From positions 1 to 42,010 of the forward strand of contig NZ_JAMBOP010000038.1 of the NCBI RefSeq assembly GCF_023715645.1: DNA of 42,010 bases, written 5' to 3'. This document shows positions 15,797 through 24,807 of this stretch, piece after piece (position 1 is the first letter of the stretch; the number at the start of each line of letters is the position of its first letter). The translations under genes and the position numbers were made by a program. A model generated the notes under the pieces. That model did not search any database, had not been told where the DNA came from, and was given only the letters and a program-made list of their open reading frames with translations. Source of the stretch: Bacillus cytotoxicus. GTDB taxonomy: Bacteria > Bacillota > Bacilli > Bacillales > Bacillaceae_G.

Positions 15797-15986
15797 TACA
15801 ATTCCCTCCTAAAATATTTATATCTATATATTTATATAATAAAATAATTTAGGAATTTTTTCAATTCTTTTTTTGTTATTAATTTACATATGATTCAATT
15901 TCATACTTACTATCTATAATAGGGGCCTGTGTAGCAATGGAACCAAATCACGCACTAATCATTAGCGGACATTAATTACATATGCT

Positions 15987-16226
15987 TTAAAGAAAGATCC
16001 TCCCAAACGATGTACCGTCGTCACCTACAATATTCGGATTAAATCCGCTCTCGTGTTGAGCGATGGAAAGCGGGATCCATGACGGTACATCATACTGCTT
16101 TGCTGTATGAATGATTGTCTCTTTTACTTTCCGCACTTCTTGCTTATACGTATACTCTTCATAGATTGCACGAAAGGCTACTACAACCGCAACAATCAGG
16201 ATCAGAGCTGACACAATCCTTTTCAT
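15987..16226 (-). pseudogene. Truncated lytic transglycosylase (SLT domain)
   Basis: It starts MKRIVSALILIVAVVVAF (signal or anchor segment) and enters a transglycosylase SLT domain with the catalytic-Glu motif IAQHESGFNP and GDDGTSFG. It then leaves the family after FG, reading RIFL-stop. Relatives continue with FGLFQL and 100 or more further residues, so most of the domain is gone. AAGGAGG lies 8 bases before the ATG at 16226. Just past the break is TTAATGTCCGCTAATG, a motif also found in the palindrome at 20793-20818; it may mark the rearrangement. It sits 15 bases downstream of the glycosidase-like gene's 3' end and may have been cotranscribed with it. Confidence 0.7.
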
Positions 16227-16267
16227 AGTTATTTCCTCCTTCTCTCCTTGCACAAACGAACATCATT

Positions 16268-18574
16268 CTAGTATTTCGATGCATCCCATACTTCTTTTGA
16301 ATGCCCGTCATATATAACAGCTGTTTTTCCTTTTATCTCTTCGTTCTTATATTTAAACGATTTATTTGAAAAATTCACAATGACTTTCATGTCTTCTCCG
16401 AACTCTGTACATTGAACTAAACGATCTTCAGAAAGAATCTTGAAGTTTGTCATTGGTTTTGTCACTGCTTTTTGATGAAAATCAGACCATATGTTTACGT
16501 AGGACGCAATCATATCCTTATTGGTATTCCACATATTCTTGTCGAGATGGTATAACGGCGGAACATTATATAATAACTCAGACAGCATTCTATTTCCAAC
16601 TTCATCCTTGATTTTCAAGCTTCCCCATTCCCAATGATGCGTCGTAATCACCGAATCATTGTATACAAGCTTATAGAGAGGAATAGAATATACTAGATCT
16701 AGATAAATATGTTGGTACAATGGTTTGATTGGCACGGTCTTGCTGTAACGTTCGGGTGTTGTACCATTTGATGACCAATAGTCGCCTACATAATATGGAC
16801 TCGTTTTGTTCTTTCTCATGTCCTCGTCATCCCATTTAATCACAGGTGTTTCAATACCATGTGCGAAAGCAATGACACTGCTTGCAAAATCATTACCACC
16901 TTCTGAACCAACTACCATACGCTTTTCCTTTCCAATATAATCCATCCTTTGCAACCTTGCCTTCAAATCCTGTGCTTGTGTTGTAATATGGCCTAGAGAA
17001 TAATCATCATACACTTCACCGGTCGCATCACAATCTACAAACCAGGAATTAAATGAAATACCGTTCTGCAAAATACTATCTGTACGTTGCTTCACACTAG
17101 GTAACGATAGAGTCGGATTCAGTTTTCTTCCTTTTCCTAAGAAACCTTTTATTTTTTCTCCATTCTTATTTGTAATGGTCGCCTTTTCGTATAAACTTTT
17201 ATCTACAAAAGAAGCAGTGTTCCAATCTTTGCTTGCATTCTCCTGAATGGAATGATATGAATCATACGGACCAATAAGATATCCTAAATCATTTGCTTCT
17301 TTCACCATGCCCGGGTTCATTAAACCGTTTGACCAGTTTGGCAAGCCAATCCAAGCATGTTTGATTCCTGATTGGCGCATGTCCTCAATTAAATTAGTAG
17401 AATCCCGTTCGCCCCACTTCTCGATATCATCTGCTGCATCCTTTAGCTTACTTTTTAGCAGTCGTTTATTCAGTGTATACAGTTCCTGTTCACTTAAATG
17501 AGAAATTCCTTTCTCCAACAATTTTTTCGATTCGCGGTCCGTATCTGGAAATATTGCATCATTATAGAACTGATCTAGCTTCAGTGCGTTATTAAACGCA
17601 CGAATAATTACATTTTTTTGATATTTATCAATATAGTCTTGTTTATTCAATTCGCTAATAGCTGTTCCAAACTCCGTAGAGCCGTCTTCTGTTTGTTTCA
17701 GCAATTGTTCCATCCAAGTAATAAACGGTTCGTCCCATTGACTCTTCAACTGATTCCAACGAATATTCTCCGCTATAATTGCATTCTCATTCCATAAATA
17801 GATATGCGGAGCACCGTACAGCTTTTTGATGTTCGGATTTTCTTTCGCTTTCTCCGTAAGTGTTTTGAACTCTCCTTTCTCCTTTATATAGTTCTTATAC
17901 ACTTGTGCGATTTGAGAAGGATCAGGATCCGTCACATATAATCTGAATCCATACTCCTTATTTGGATTAATTGCTGGAAACTCATGAGTAAAGCTAAATT
18001 GTATATTACCATCCGTATTGAAATGGATGCTATCGTTAAACATATTGTCCGCAATATATACAATCGAATATTTAGACTTATCCAATGCGAAGAACCTCAT
18101 GGAAAAATTTTCGATAAAAGAAAATTCTTCGTCCTTCAAAAATTCTTTCCAATGCGGATCATCAGCGGGTATTCGCTTACCTTCCCATAGAGGCAAAGTG
18201 TAGCTATTTGCACTTACTTTTGGCCATTCGAATTGCTTTGCTCCATCCGATTTCAGCGTGATATCCAAATAATATTTCTTTTTCTCTACCTTAATTTCCA
18301 TCTTATCTTCTGGATAGCTCCACGATACAAGACAATCTGTCCTTTTTACATCCTCAACCTTTTTCTTTGGAACAGGAAGAGAAGCACTTTCTTTTACGCC
18401 ATCCTTCTCCACTATGATTTCACCAGTTTCTGGTGTAACATCAAATGAGAAATCGCTGTATTGAAAGCTATGTGTCTCATTTACCTTTTTATTTTTGTCC
18501 TTTGCACAATACACAGTGAGTGTTGTAATAAGCAATGAAATAGAAATAATCGCATAAAAAATGGTTTTTTTCAT
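16268..18574 (-). CDS. Large exported glycoside-hydrolase-like protein
   Basis: A 768-residue protein with a signal peptide (about 1-23, ending LTVYC, a weak lipobox with Tyr before Cys). The middle and C-terminal parts (about 370-690) look like a TIM-barrel glycosidase of the GH101/GH129-like superfamily: GIKHAWIGLPNWSNG, IGPYDSYHSI, SWFVDCDATGE (possible catalytic Asp) and VVGSEGGNDFASSV (possible catalytic Glu). The N-terminal region is beta-rich. Those families release O-linked sugars from mucin-type glycans; the substrate here is inferred only. It stands alone with its own promoter region, directly downstream of a two-component system on the same strand. An inverted repeat at 18613-18632 lies in its promoter. 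Confidence 0.6.
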   Translation of the reverse strand: MKKTIFYAIISISLLITTLTVYCAKDKNKKVNETHSFQYSDFSFDVTPETGEIIVEKDGVKESASLPVPKKKVEDVKRTDCLVSWSYPEDKMEIKVEKKKYYLDITLKSDGAKQFEWPKVSANSYTLPLWEGKRIPADDPHWKEFLKDEEFSFIENFSMRFFALDKSKYSIVYIADNMFNDSIHFNTDGNIQFSFTHEFPAINPNKEYGFRLYVTDPDPSQIAQVYKNYIKEKGEFKTLTEKAKENPNIKKLYGAPHIYLWNENAIIAENIRWNQLKSQWDEPFITWMEQLLKQTEDGSTEFGTAISELNKQDYIDKYQKNVIIRAFNNALKLDQFYNDAIFPDTDRESKKLLEKGISHLSEQELYTLNKRLLKSKLKDAADDIEKWGERDSTNLIEDMRQSGIKHAWIGLPNWSNGLMNPGMVKEANDLGYLIGPYDSYHSIQENASKDWNTASFVDKSLYEKATITNKNGEKIKGFLGKGRKLNPTLSLPSVKQRTDSILQNGISFNSWFVDCDATGEVYDDYSLGHITTQAQDLKARLQRMDYIGKEKRMVVGSEGGNDFASSVIAFAHGIETPVIKWDDEDMRKNKTSPYYVGDYWSSNGTTPERYSKTVPIKPLYQHIYLDLVYSIPLYKLVYNDSVITTHHWEWGSLKIKDEVGNRMLSELLYNVPPLYHLDKNMWNTNKDMIASYVNIWSDFHQKAVTKPMTNFKILSEDRLVQCTEFGEDMKVIVNFSNKSFKYKNEEIKGKTAVIYDGHSKEVWDASKY

Positions 18575-18612
18575 CTTGTAAACCTCCTTCTGTCACCTAC
18601 TATAAGTCCACA

Positions 18613-18632
18613 TTGTGACACCAATGTTACAA
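18613..18632 (-). promoter_or_regulatory. Inverted repeat upstream of the glycosidase-like gene
   Basis: TTGTGACA-CCAA-TGTTACAA, 39-58 bases before the start codon. It can also be read as TGTNACA half-sites spaced 11 bases, the spacing used by OmpR-type regulators. It is a candidate target of the adjacent response regulator. Confidence 0.45.
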
Positions 18633-18646
18633 ACTCGGTAAAATAA

Positions 18647-18685
18647 CAAAAAAAGCAGCTATCCATTCACATATGGCTAGCTGCT
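18647..18685 (-). terminator. Terminator of the two-component operon
   Basis: AGCAGCTA (18654-18661) pairs with TAGCTGCT (18678-18685), with an inner TCC/GG-type extension and a T run on the minus strand. It overlaps the last codons of the kinase gene. Confidence 0.85.
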
Positions 18686-20074
18686 CTTTCTATCGGAAGA
18701 GACACTCTTCGGAAAGCAAATATAAAATTGAATGATGTCTTCATATAGGGACACACCGTAATCAAATTGATGACGATTCAGAATCGACTGAACAATTGTT
18801 AATCCTAGACCAGTACCAGATTTATCTTTGCTTCGTGAAGATTCAATCACATAAAAGGGCTCCCAAATATTTTCGATCTCCGCCTCCTTCATATTCGTAC
18901 CGTTCTCCACTATGAAAAGAACCAAATCCTCCTTTTCTTCAAATCGTATGTCACCTTTCTTATTCTGTGTGTACTTAATTGCATTACTAAGCAGATTGTT
19001 TAGAACCTTCTCAATCTTGCTACGGTCTGCTGTGATCCATAACGGCTTATCTACCTGTTGAATCACAAAGTCAATTTCCTTGAGCCGAATTTCAATTTCA
19101 TGCTTCACTAAACAATGCTGAAACAAAGCTTGTAAATCAAACGACTCCTTGTGTAATTCTTCCCGTTCTATCCGTGAAAATTCAAGCAATTCGTCTATCA
19201 ACGCAGATATATTATCAGTTTGCTTCAATATTGTATGAACATAAGTGCCATCATCTAGGCCGTCCTGAATGCCTACGGAATATGCTTTAATCAAAGATAG
19301 GGGTGTTTTTAACTCATGCGTAATATCCGACATGAACAGTTTTAAGTTTTTGTTTCTTCTATTTAAATCCTCATGCGCCACTTTTAACGCATCGCTCATT
19401 ATATTAATACTATTGGCTAGTTCCTCGATTTCATCATTTGTCCGTACATTAGTTTTTTTGAAATCCAGCATGGCAATATTTTTAGAAATATCCGTCAGTT
19501 CTTGTAAAGGGCTTGTAATTTTCCGAGACCATATCCATACTAGTGCAACGAGTACAAGAATAGCGAAGCCAAGGACATACAAGGTAAACGTATTAATAAT
19601 ATAGGCCGTTTCTTGAAAGTGGACGATAGATACTCCCACGATGATAAACAAGCCGTCCTTCCCTACAAAACTTGTTAAAAAGCTTGATTTCAATTTCCCT
19701 TGATCGTACAGCTTATTTACAAGGGTTCCGGTTTTCACGTCCCGTAATGTTTCCTTCGTAATCCAAAACTTATTCAATGTCATCCGCTTTTTTGCTAGCT
19801 GTTCACGTAACGACCAGTTGAAGCTTTCCTCATCACTACTGATAGGCTCATATACAATTGTCAAGTTATGTTTTTTCTCGAGGTCCGCCACAGAATTTAT
19901 AAAATCATTGTATTCCATAGATGTAATTTCTTTTGAAATGGCATTTAAATCCTGTTTCACTTTGTGTACATAATAGCGGGGCAAAAAATAGTTGGTAATC
20001 AACATTGAGAACGAAAAAATACAAATAATACAAACAGAGATGGTAATGGCAAATTTTCTCCCAAGTTTATTCAT
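18677..20074 (-). CDS. Sensor histidine kinase
   Basis: A 465-residue membrane kinase. TM1 is at about 10-30 and TM2 at about 165-187, enclosing an extracellular sensor of about 135 residues. HAMP follows, then the dimerisation/phosphorylation domain with His253 in ITHELKTP. The ATPase domain has NNLLSNAIKYT (N box) and GTGLGLTIV (G2 box). It overlaps the response regulator gene by 8 bases, so the two are translated together. The stimulus is unknown. The gene directly downstream (glycosidase-like, exported) suggests a cell-envelope or glycan signal, but that is inference. Confidence 0.93.
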   Translation of the reverse strand: MNKLGRKFAITISVCIICIFSFSMLITNYFLPRYYVHKVKQDLNAISKEITSMEYNDFINSVADLEKKHNLTIVYEPISSDEESFNWSLREQLAKKRMTLNKFWITKETLRDVKTGTLVNKLYDQGKLKSSFLTSFVGKDGLFIIVGVSIVHFQETAYIINTFTLYVLGFAILVLVALVWIWSRKITSPLQELTDISKNIAMLDFKKTNVRTNDEIEELANSINIMSDALKVAHEDLNRRNKNLKLFMSDITHELKTPLSLIKAYSVGIQDGLDDGTYVHTILKQTDNISALIDELLEFSRIEREELHKESFDLQALFQHCLVKHEIEIRLKEIDFVIQQVDKPLWITADRSKIEKVLNNLLSNAIKYTQNKKGDIRFEEKEDLVLFIVENGTNMKEAEIENIWEPFYVIESSRSKDKSGTGLGLTIVQSILNRHQFDYGVSLYEDIIQFYICFPKSVSSDRKSS

Positions 20075-20714
20075 TTCTTTTCTCCATGCTATATCCCATA
20101 CCCCTATGCGTCTTAATTAAATCCGCACCTATTTTTTCTCTCAATCGTCTCACATGGGTATCCACTGTTCGTTCTTCACCAAAGTAATCAATTCCCCATA
20201 CAAGATCCAATAAATCTTTACGTGACAAAATACTCCCTTGATTCCGTAAAAAGCAGGTCATAAGCTCAAATTCTTTCTTCGTCACTTCTAAATCTTCATC
20301 ATCTTTATAGATTTTCTTCGCTTGCATATCAACTTTAATATCTTGTATATATATGACCTTATCCTCTTTCAGCAATTTTTTTGCCCTCGTTAGCAAAATG
20401 CCTGGATGAAACGGTTTTTTCACATAATCATCCGCACCAGTGTTCAACGCCATCAGCTCATCTTCATGTTCGCTTTTTGCTGTCAATATTAATACTTTTG
20501 CGTCGCTATGCTTTTTCACTTCTTTACATACACTTAGCCCGTTGACACGAGGCATCATCCAATCCAAAATCAATAAATCTACTTTCTTTTCGTAAAATAT
20601 ATCAAGTGCCCGCTCGCCATCTTCAGCGAGAAATACACTATAGCCTTCTCGCTCAAAGTAAACTTTTAAAATCCGTAACATATCTTTTTCATCGTCTACA
20701 ATCAGTACGTTCAT
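20067..20714 (-). CDS. OmpR/PhoB-type response regulator
   Basis: A 215-residue regulator. The receiver domain has the acidic pocket DDEKD, phospho-acceptor Asp51 in ILDWMMP, the Thr in LILTAKS and the Lys in YVKKPF. The winged-helix DNA-binding domain (about 125-212) contains RKDLLDLVWG and ERTVDTHVRRLREKIG. It is first in the operon with the kinase at 18677-20074. Ribosome site: GGCGGAGGAAA before the ATG. Confidence 0.95.
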   Translation of the reverse strand: MNVLIVDDEKDMLRILKVYFEREGYSVFLAEDGERALDIFYEKKVDLLILDWMMPRVNGLSVCKEVKKHSDAKVLILTAKSEHEDELMALNTGADDYVKKPFHPGILLTRAKKLLKEDKVIYIQDIKVDMQAKKIYKDDEDLEVTKKEFELMTCFLRNQGSILSRKDLLDLVWGIDYFGEERTVDTHVRRLREKIGADLIKTHRGMGYSMEKRNE

Positions 20715-20792
20715 ATTTCCTCCGCCGGTATACTATATATAAAATTTCGTACCATGTCTGATTTTTAAATTTCCATTTAGTACTTTTTAAAA

Positions 20793-20818
20793 TGTCCTCT
20801 AATTAACATTAGTGGACA
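20793..20818. repeat. Palindrome TGTCCTCTAAT/ATTAGTGGACA
   Basis: Arms of 11 bp with one mismatch and a 4-base loop. A partial match, TGTCCGCTAATG on the minus strand, lies near 15960-15975 at the break of the transglycosylase gene, suggesting a small dispersed element. Confidence 0.5.
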
Positions 20819-20904
20819 CTATTTGGGAAATTGCATTCTTTGATAAATGGTGCAATATGTAGCTTTCTATTTTATTTATCGTAACTATTATACAATTCTG
20901 TTTC

Positions 20905-21115
20905 ATTATATATAAATACAAATTGAAAAAATGACATAAAAACCAATTTTTTAGGGGAAGAGACGAGAGCAACTGGCCATGCATAGAGGCGGTCAGTTCC
21001 TTTTCCTGCCACGTGCAAAGTTTAAAACAAAGATAGACAGCAAGTAGCGGCCATGTTTTGTTCTGCATAGCAGCAACTTAGATGTTAAAAAGTCAACTTG
21101 TATTTATATAAAACA
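20905..21115 (+). repeat. bcr1-like repeat, copy D
   Basis: The core GAGGCGGTCAGTTCC-TTTTCCTGCCACG, with left TATATAAATACAAATTG and right TTGTATTTATATAAAA ends. TTTAT-type sequence flanks both ends. Confidence 0.78.
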
Positions 21116-21490
21116 AATTTCTTCCGTCTAATATAATGGAAATGATAAGCATGCAAAAAACCGATTCTCTTCAGACTTTTAATACTTAAAACAGATGTTA
21201 AGTTAGATACAATATATCCAATTTGAACATCAGTTTTTAAAATTACACTTAATAGACAATCTAAATAACAATATTGTTCCATAACTTAAAAAAAAACAAT
21301 TTAACTTTAAAATAAAATAGAATCTACATAGAGAAAGGTTTTATGTTACATACAATAAGCTTTGAATTTCTTGAACAAATAGTTTTAATTCATCATATAC
21401 AAAAATAGACATACAAATACGCCATCCTTTCTTATGATTCTACAGAAAGAATAGCTTATTTTTCATTTTAGAAGGGATTTTGTTTTATTA

Positions 21491-21637
21491 GCTTGATAGC
21501 AATGTGGCGGGACCCAATTCATAAAAAGCACGTTAAAGATGTTAAAAGCATTAGTAAACAGCGGGACATCTATTCAAGATGTTGCAAAGAAATGGGGAGT
21601 TTCACGTACAACAATCTATCGTTATCTCGAAAAATAG
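21491..21637 (+). pseudogene. Serine recombinase (resolvase) C-terminal remnant behind a Tn3-type end
   Basis: From 21539 the frame reads MLKALVNSGTSIQDVAKKWG and then VSRTTIYRYLEK-stop (21637), the helix-turn-helix of Tn3-family resolvases. The catalytic domain is absent. Directly upstream, GCTTGATAGCAATGTGGCGGGACCC (21491-21515) is the same end sequence found on the MITE copies at 3619 and 21718. This links those small elements to a degraded Tn3-family transposon. Confidence 0.7.
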
Positions 21638-21717
21638 AGATTCATTAGCCATTACAGTTTGTCTGATTAATGGCTTTCTTTTTTCTTAACGTACAATTTT
21701 TCCCTTTTGGTGACATG

Positions 21718-21854
21718 CTCACATGCCCATCAACTTAAGAATTTTATAGCACCCCAAAACAAAAAAATTGTACATCACATTTGCACATGAAGATGTCAAT
21801 TTTCTCGTTTTGGAGGTATTTGTATTTCTTAGCTTGGTAGCGATGTGGCGGGAC
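21718..21854. repeat. Palindromic MITE-like element, copy 2
   Basis: It begins CATGCCCATCAACTTAAG and ends CTTAGCTTGGTAGCGATGTG with GCGGGAC. It has the same inner hairpin (CACCCCAAAAC against GTTTTGGAGG) as the copy at 3619-3748. Confidence 0.72.
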
Positions 21855-21880
21855 ACCAAAAAGTAACTGAGTAGTTACTG

Positions 21881-23599
21881 TTATTCTTTAATTTTAAATT
21901 GCGAAAGCAATCCTTCTAACTCCTCAATTTGTTTCTTTACTTGCATAGATTGATTTGTTATTTCTGTAATGGATGATGCCTGTGTTTGAATTGCTTCTAC
22001 AGTCACATCCGTATCTTTTTCTACTTTTGTAGAAGTTTCTGATACTGCTGATAATGAAGCGTTAATTTCTTCCGTCCCAGCAGCCATTTCTTCTGTTGTA
22101 GCTGAGACTTCTTGGATTTGCTGCGTTATCTTATGAACGTCTGTCATGATTGTTGAAAACTCTCGATCTGCCTCATTAGCAGCATTGCTTCCTTGTTTTG
22201 CTTCTTCTTGCCCTTTTTTCATAATTTGAACAGTATCTTTTGTATCTTGCTGGATGGATTTAATTAAATCATTGATTTCATTTGCGGACTGCTTTGATTG
22301 CTCAGCTAAGTCTCTCACCTCGGCTGCAACAACCGCAAACCCTTTTCCATTGTCTCCTGCACGTGCTGCTTCAATTGCAGCATTTAAGGCAAGCAGGTTT
22401 GTTTGGTCTGCAATATTTGTAATGGCATTTAAAGCTTTATCTATGTCTTGCGTACGCATAACAAGACGCTCTATCACTGCGGATGTTTCTTCAACAGTTT
22501 TGTGCACGTTATTCATTTGCGTAATAGATTGCTGGATTACTTTACTTCCACTTTCTATACGATCTGTTGTGGCAACAGATACTTCCGCAACAGCTGATGC
22601 GGATTCAGCTACTGTTTGAACCCCATCTGCTACGTCATTCATTGCAATTGAACTTTCTTGAATCCTCGTAACTTGTCCTAATATTTGTTTGTTTACCTCA
22701 TGAATTATTTGAACTGCTTCATTAGAGATTTGAGATGCCTGTTTTGTATTTTGCAGCATGCTATCAGTAGAGGTAGTAACCTCTTGTGCCGTCATCTTTA
22801 TTTTTCCCATTAGTTGCTGTAAGTTATCTAACATATGATTAAAGGAAGTAACGATATTTCCTAATTCATCATTTGCTTGATAAGAAGTACGTGTGACTAA
22901 ATTTCCGTTTGCTACTTCTTTCATATCCTGCTCCAATAAAGTAATTGGACGTTGAATAGCAGACTTAATAATATATCCAATAAATATAATAACCGCAACC
23001 GATACCACTGAAATAACAATAAACATTAGTAGTATAGTTTGCCCTTTGCTGGCATTGTTTTTTTGTAATTGTTCTGCCTGATCCCCATTATACTGGATGA
23101 GATCTTTGATTTTCTTACTTGATTTTGTCCTAGTCGACTCGACTTCGCTTACATAATAATCATAAGCAGCTGCTTGATTATTGTTCTTTATTAAGTCTTC
23201 CGCTTTGTCTATTTTTGTTTTCAACTCATTGTAGCTTTTTTGAAAATCTTCATATAATTGTCTTTCTTCTTGTGAATGGATTTTAGCCTCGTATTTTTCT
23301 AGTAATTGATTATTATCGTTTTGTACTTTATCCATTTTAGATAGTATTTGTTTAGTTCTATCTTCATTATTTGAGACGATAAGTTCCACAAGGTTTTTAT
23401 TATTATAATGAAAATTAGATTCTACAGACTCTATCAAGTAAATTGGAAGCAATCTGTCTTCATACATACTTTTAGCACCTGTCCCTGTATGTATTAATCC
23501 TCTATATCCTATAATTGATAAGAGAATACATGCAATACTAGCCGTAATCATTAATATATTCAATTTTGTACTAATTTTATGGTTCCTGAGAAATAACAT
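21881..23599 (-). CDS. Methyl-accepting chemotaxis protein
   Basis: A receptor of about 572 residues. TM1 is at about 12-32. A periplasm-side four-helix-bundle sensor (4HB_MCP type) follows, TM2 is at about 190-212, then HAMP ([18 protein letters not shown]). The long cytoplasmic signalling hairpin includes the conserved tip [20 protein letters not shown]. No PAS or Cache domain is seen. The first ATG of the hydrophobic start ([10 protein letters not shown], 23599) is preferred over the GTG at 23614; neither has a strong ribosome site. It would feed CheA/CheW, which are not in this window. The ligand is unknown. Confidence 0.93.
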   Translation of the reverse strand: MLFLRNHKISTKLNILMITASIACILLSIIGYRGLIHTGTGAKSMYEDRLLPIYLIESVESNFHYNNKNLVELIVSNNEDRTKQILSKMDKVQNDNNQLLEKYEAKIHSQEERQLYEDFQKSYNELKTKIDKAEDLIKNNNQAAAYDYYVSEVESTRTKSSKKIKDLIQYNGDQAEQLQKNNASKGQTILLMFIVISVVSVAVIIFIGYIIKSAIQRPITLLEQDMKEVANGNLVTRTSYQANDELGNIVTSFNHMLDNLQQLMGKIKMTAQEVTTSTDSMLQNTKQASQISNEAVQIIHEVNKQILGQVTRIQESSIAMNDVADGVQTVAESASAVAEVSVATTDRIESGSKVIQQSITQMNNVHKTVEETSAVIERLVMRTQDIDKALNAITNIADQTNLLALNAAIEAARAGDNGKGFAVVAAEVRDLAEQSKQSANEINDLIKSIQQDTKDTVQIMKKGQEEAKQGSNAANEADREFSTIMTDVHKITQQIQEVSATTEEMAAGTEEINASLSAVSETSTKVEKDTDVTVEAIQTQASSITEITNQSMQVKKQIEELEGLLSQFKIKE

Positions 23600-23614
23600 T
23601 ATAATACACCACAC

Positions 23615-23956
23615 TTTTCTTAGTTTATCTATATATTATATTACAGTGATTATTATAAAAAAAATAAAAAAGCGAAAAATTATAAACATTTTTTGCTTTT
23701 TTATAACATGTAGCAGGAAAAGTTTAAAACAAAGTTAGAAAGCAAGTAGCAGCCATGTTTTTTTCTGCATGGCAGCCACTTATATGTTAAAAAATCAACC
23801 CCATGTTACGGTGATGAACCTTTTTTCTAAAAATTAAACAGAAAACACCAAATATTCTGTTTTATATTTCTAAAAATTCATAATATTTACAAAAATATAA
23901 AATCGATATACATTTTAGTTGTACCAAAAAAATCCAAGCAAAGAGGAGATGGTTGT
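23615..23956. other. Intergenic region with partial bcr1 copy
   Basis: No gene is seen. The 3' half of a bcr1-like repeat occupies about 23704-23800. AT-rich promoter sequence for the crystallin-fold gene follows. Confidence 0.55.
23704..23800 (+). repeat. bcr1-like repeat, copy E (3' half only)
   Basis: It starts at AGCAGGAAAAGTTTAAAACAAAG and runs through CTGCATGGCAGCCACTTATATG. The central GAAGCGGTC core and left end are missing. Confidence 0.65.
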
Positions 23957-24586
23957 ATGTTCAAGAAATTAGTAGTAGGAGCATTAGCAGCTGGTTTTGC
24001 ATTAACCGGAGGATTGGGATCAGTATCAGCAAGTACAGAAAAAGATTATACGATTAAATCGTTCGAGTATTTAACTGTAGATGAACAGAATGTGGGCACT
24101 TTGGCCAAAGTGAATAACCAATCTAACAAAGACATAAAAGTAACCATCGTTTTACCTAAACAGAATAACAAAGGAGATTGGTTAGCATATGGCTTTACGA
24201 GCAAAGAAGCCTTGGATGCTTTTATTGAAAAAGATAAGAAAAGTTTTAAAAATGTAACACAGCCTCAACATGAAAATGTAATTAAGCCTCTAGGAAGCGG
24301 CCCTGGAAGTACCGATTTCTATGAGCATATCAATAAAGGTGGACAGTATATTTATTGGAGCAGTGGATTTACAAACTTATCTTCGAGCTGGAATGACAGA
24401 ATTTCCTCCTTAAGTACAGCATCACCTTCTGCAAGCTACGCAACGACGCTATGGGAGCATACTTCATCTCAAGGATATGGCCAAGGAGTCATGTTTAGAC
24501 ATTATGAGTGGTATGGTAAAACTGCTAATATGGATGCGTATTGGAATGATAGAGCTTCAGCAATTCAAATCACGAAAAATCCATGA
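23957..24586 (+). CDS. Secreted beta/gamma-crystallin-fold (peptidase inhibitor I36-like) protein
   Basis: A 209-residue exported protein. The signal peptide is MFKKLVVGALAAGFALTGG, ending at VSAS (about residue 26). The N-terminal half (30-110) is not recognised. The C-terminal half (about 120-207) has two crystallin-like Greek-key motifs: FYEHINKGGQYIYWSSGFTN with WNDRISSL, and LWEHTSSQGYGQGV with WNDRASAIQI. This arrangement occurs in streptomycete metalloprotease inhibitors (I36) and calcium-binding microbial crystallins. Protease inhibition is possible but unproven. AGAGGAGATGG lies upstream of the ATG, and a strong terminator follows. It stands alone. Confidence 0.75.
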   Translation: MFKKLVVGALAAGFALTGGLGSVSASTEKDYTIKSFEYLTVDEQNVGTLAKVNNQSNKDIKVTIVLPKQNNKGDWLAYGFTSKEALDAFIEKDKKSFKNVTQPQHENVIKPLGSGPGSTDFYEHINKGGQYIYWSSGFTNLSSSWNDRISSLSTASPSASYATTLWEHTSSQGYGQGVMFRHYEWYGKTANMDAYWNDRASAIQITKNP

Positions 24587-24627
24587 TAGGTAACGGGAAA
24601 TTTCAATTGATCATGTGAATAAGTTTC

Positions 24628-24678
24628 AACATCACTATTCTTTCATCGATTTAGAAGAGATGGGAGAATAGTGATGTT
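24628..24678 (+). terminator. Terminator of the crystallin-fold gene
   Basis: AACATCACTATTCT (24628-24641) pairs perfectly with AGAATAGTGATGTT (24665-24678), followed by TTTTC. Confidence 0.88.
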
Positions 24679-24715
24679 TTCGTGAACTTAACAACCTACT
24701 TATAAAAAGAAAAAC

Positions 24716-24752
24716 CTGTATCGTGGGATTACTCAGTAATCCCGCGATACAG
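24716..24752. terminator. Strong hairpin between convergent genes
   Basis: CTGTATCGTGGGATTAC (24716-24732) pairs with GTAATCCCGCGATACAG (24736-24752) with one mismatch and a 3-base loop. A- and T-rich flanks suit termination from both sides. Confidence 0.75.
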
Positions 24753-24807
24753 ATTTCTTTTATTATATATAATCAACCACTACTTCATTACAACCTTTTC
24801 TACTTCA

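Larger units (their letters stand above)
20715..21880. other. Mobile-element debris zone
   Basis: About 1.1 kb without an intact gene. In order: a palindrome (20793-20818), a bcr1-like copy (20905-21115), AT-rich sequence with one doubtful 21-codon ORF at 21342 (MLHTISFEF...), a Tn3-type end plus serine-recombinase remnant (21491-21637) and a MITE copy (21718-21854). Confidence 0.65.

Noticed and set aside
21085-21282. Minus-strand open frame near the bcr1-like copy D
   Set aside because: No ribosome site, no family resemblance, composition typical of AT-rich noncoding DNA.
21342-21407. 21-codon plus-strand ORF (MLHTISFEFLEQ...)
   Set aside because: AGAAAGG precedes it, but there is no promoter pairing, terminator or recognisable motif; too weak to list as a gene.
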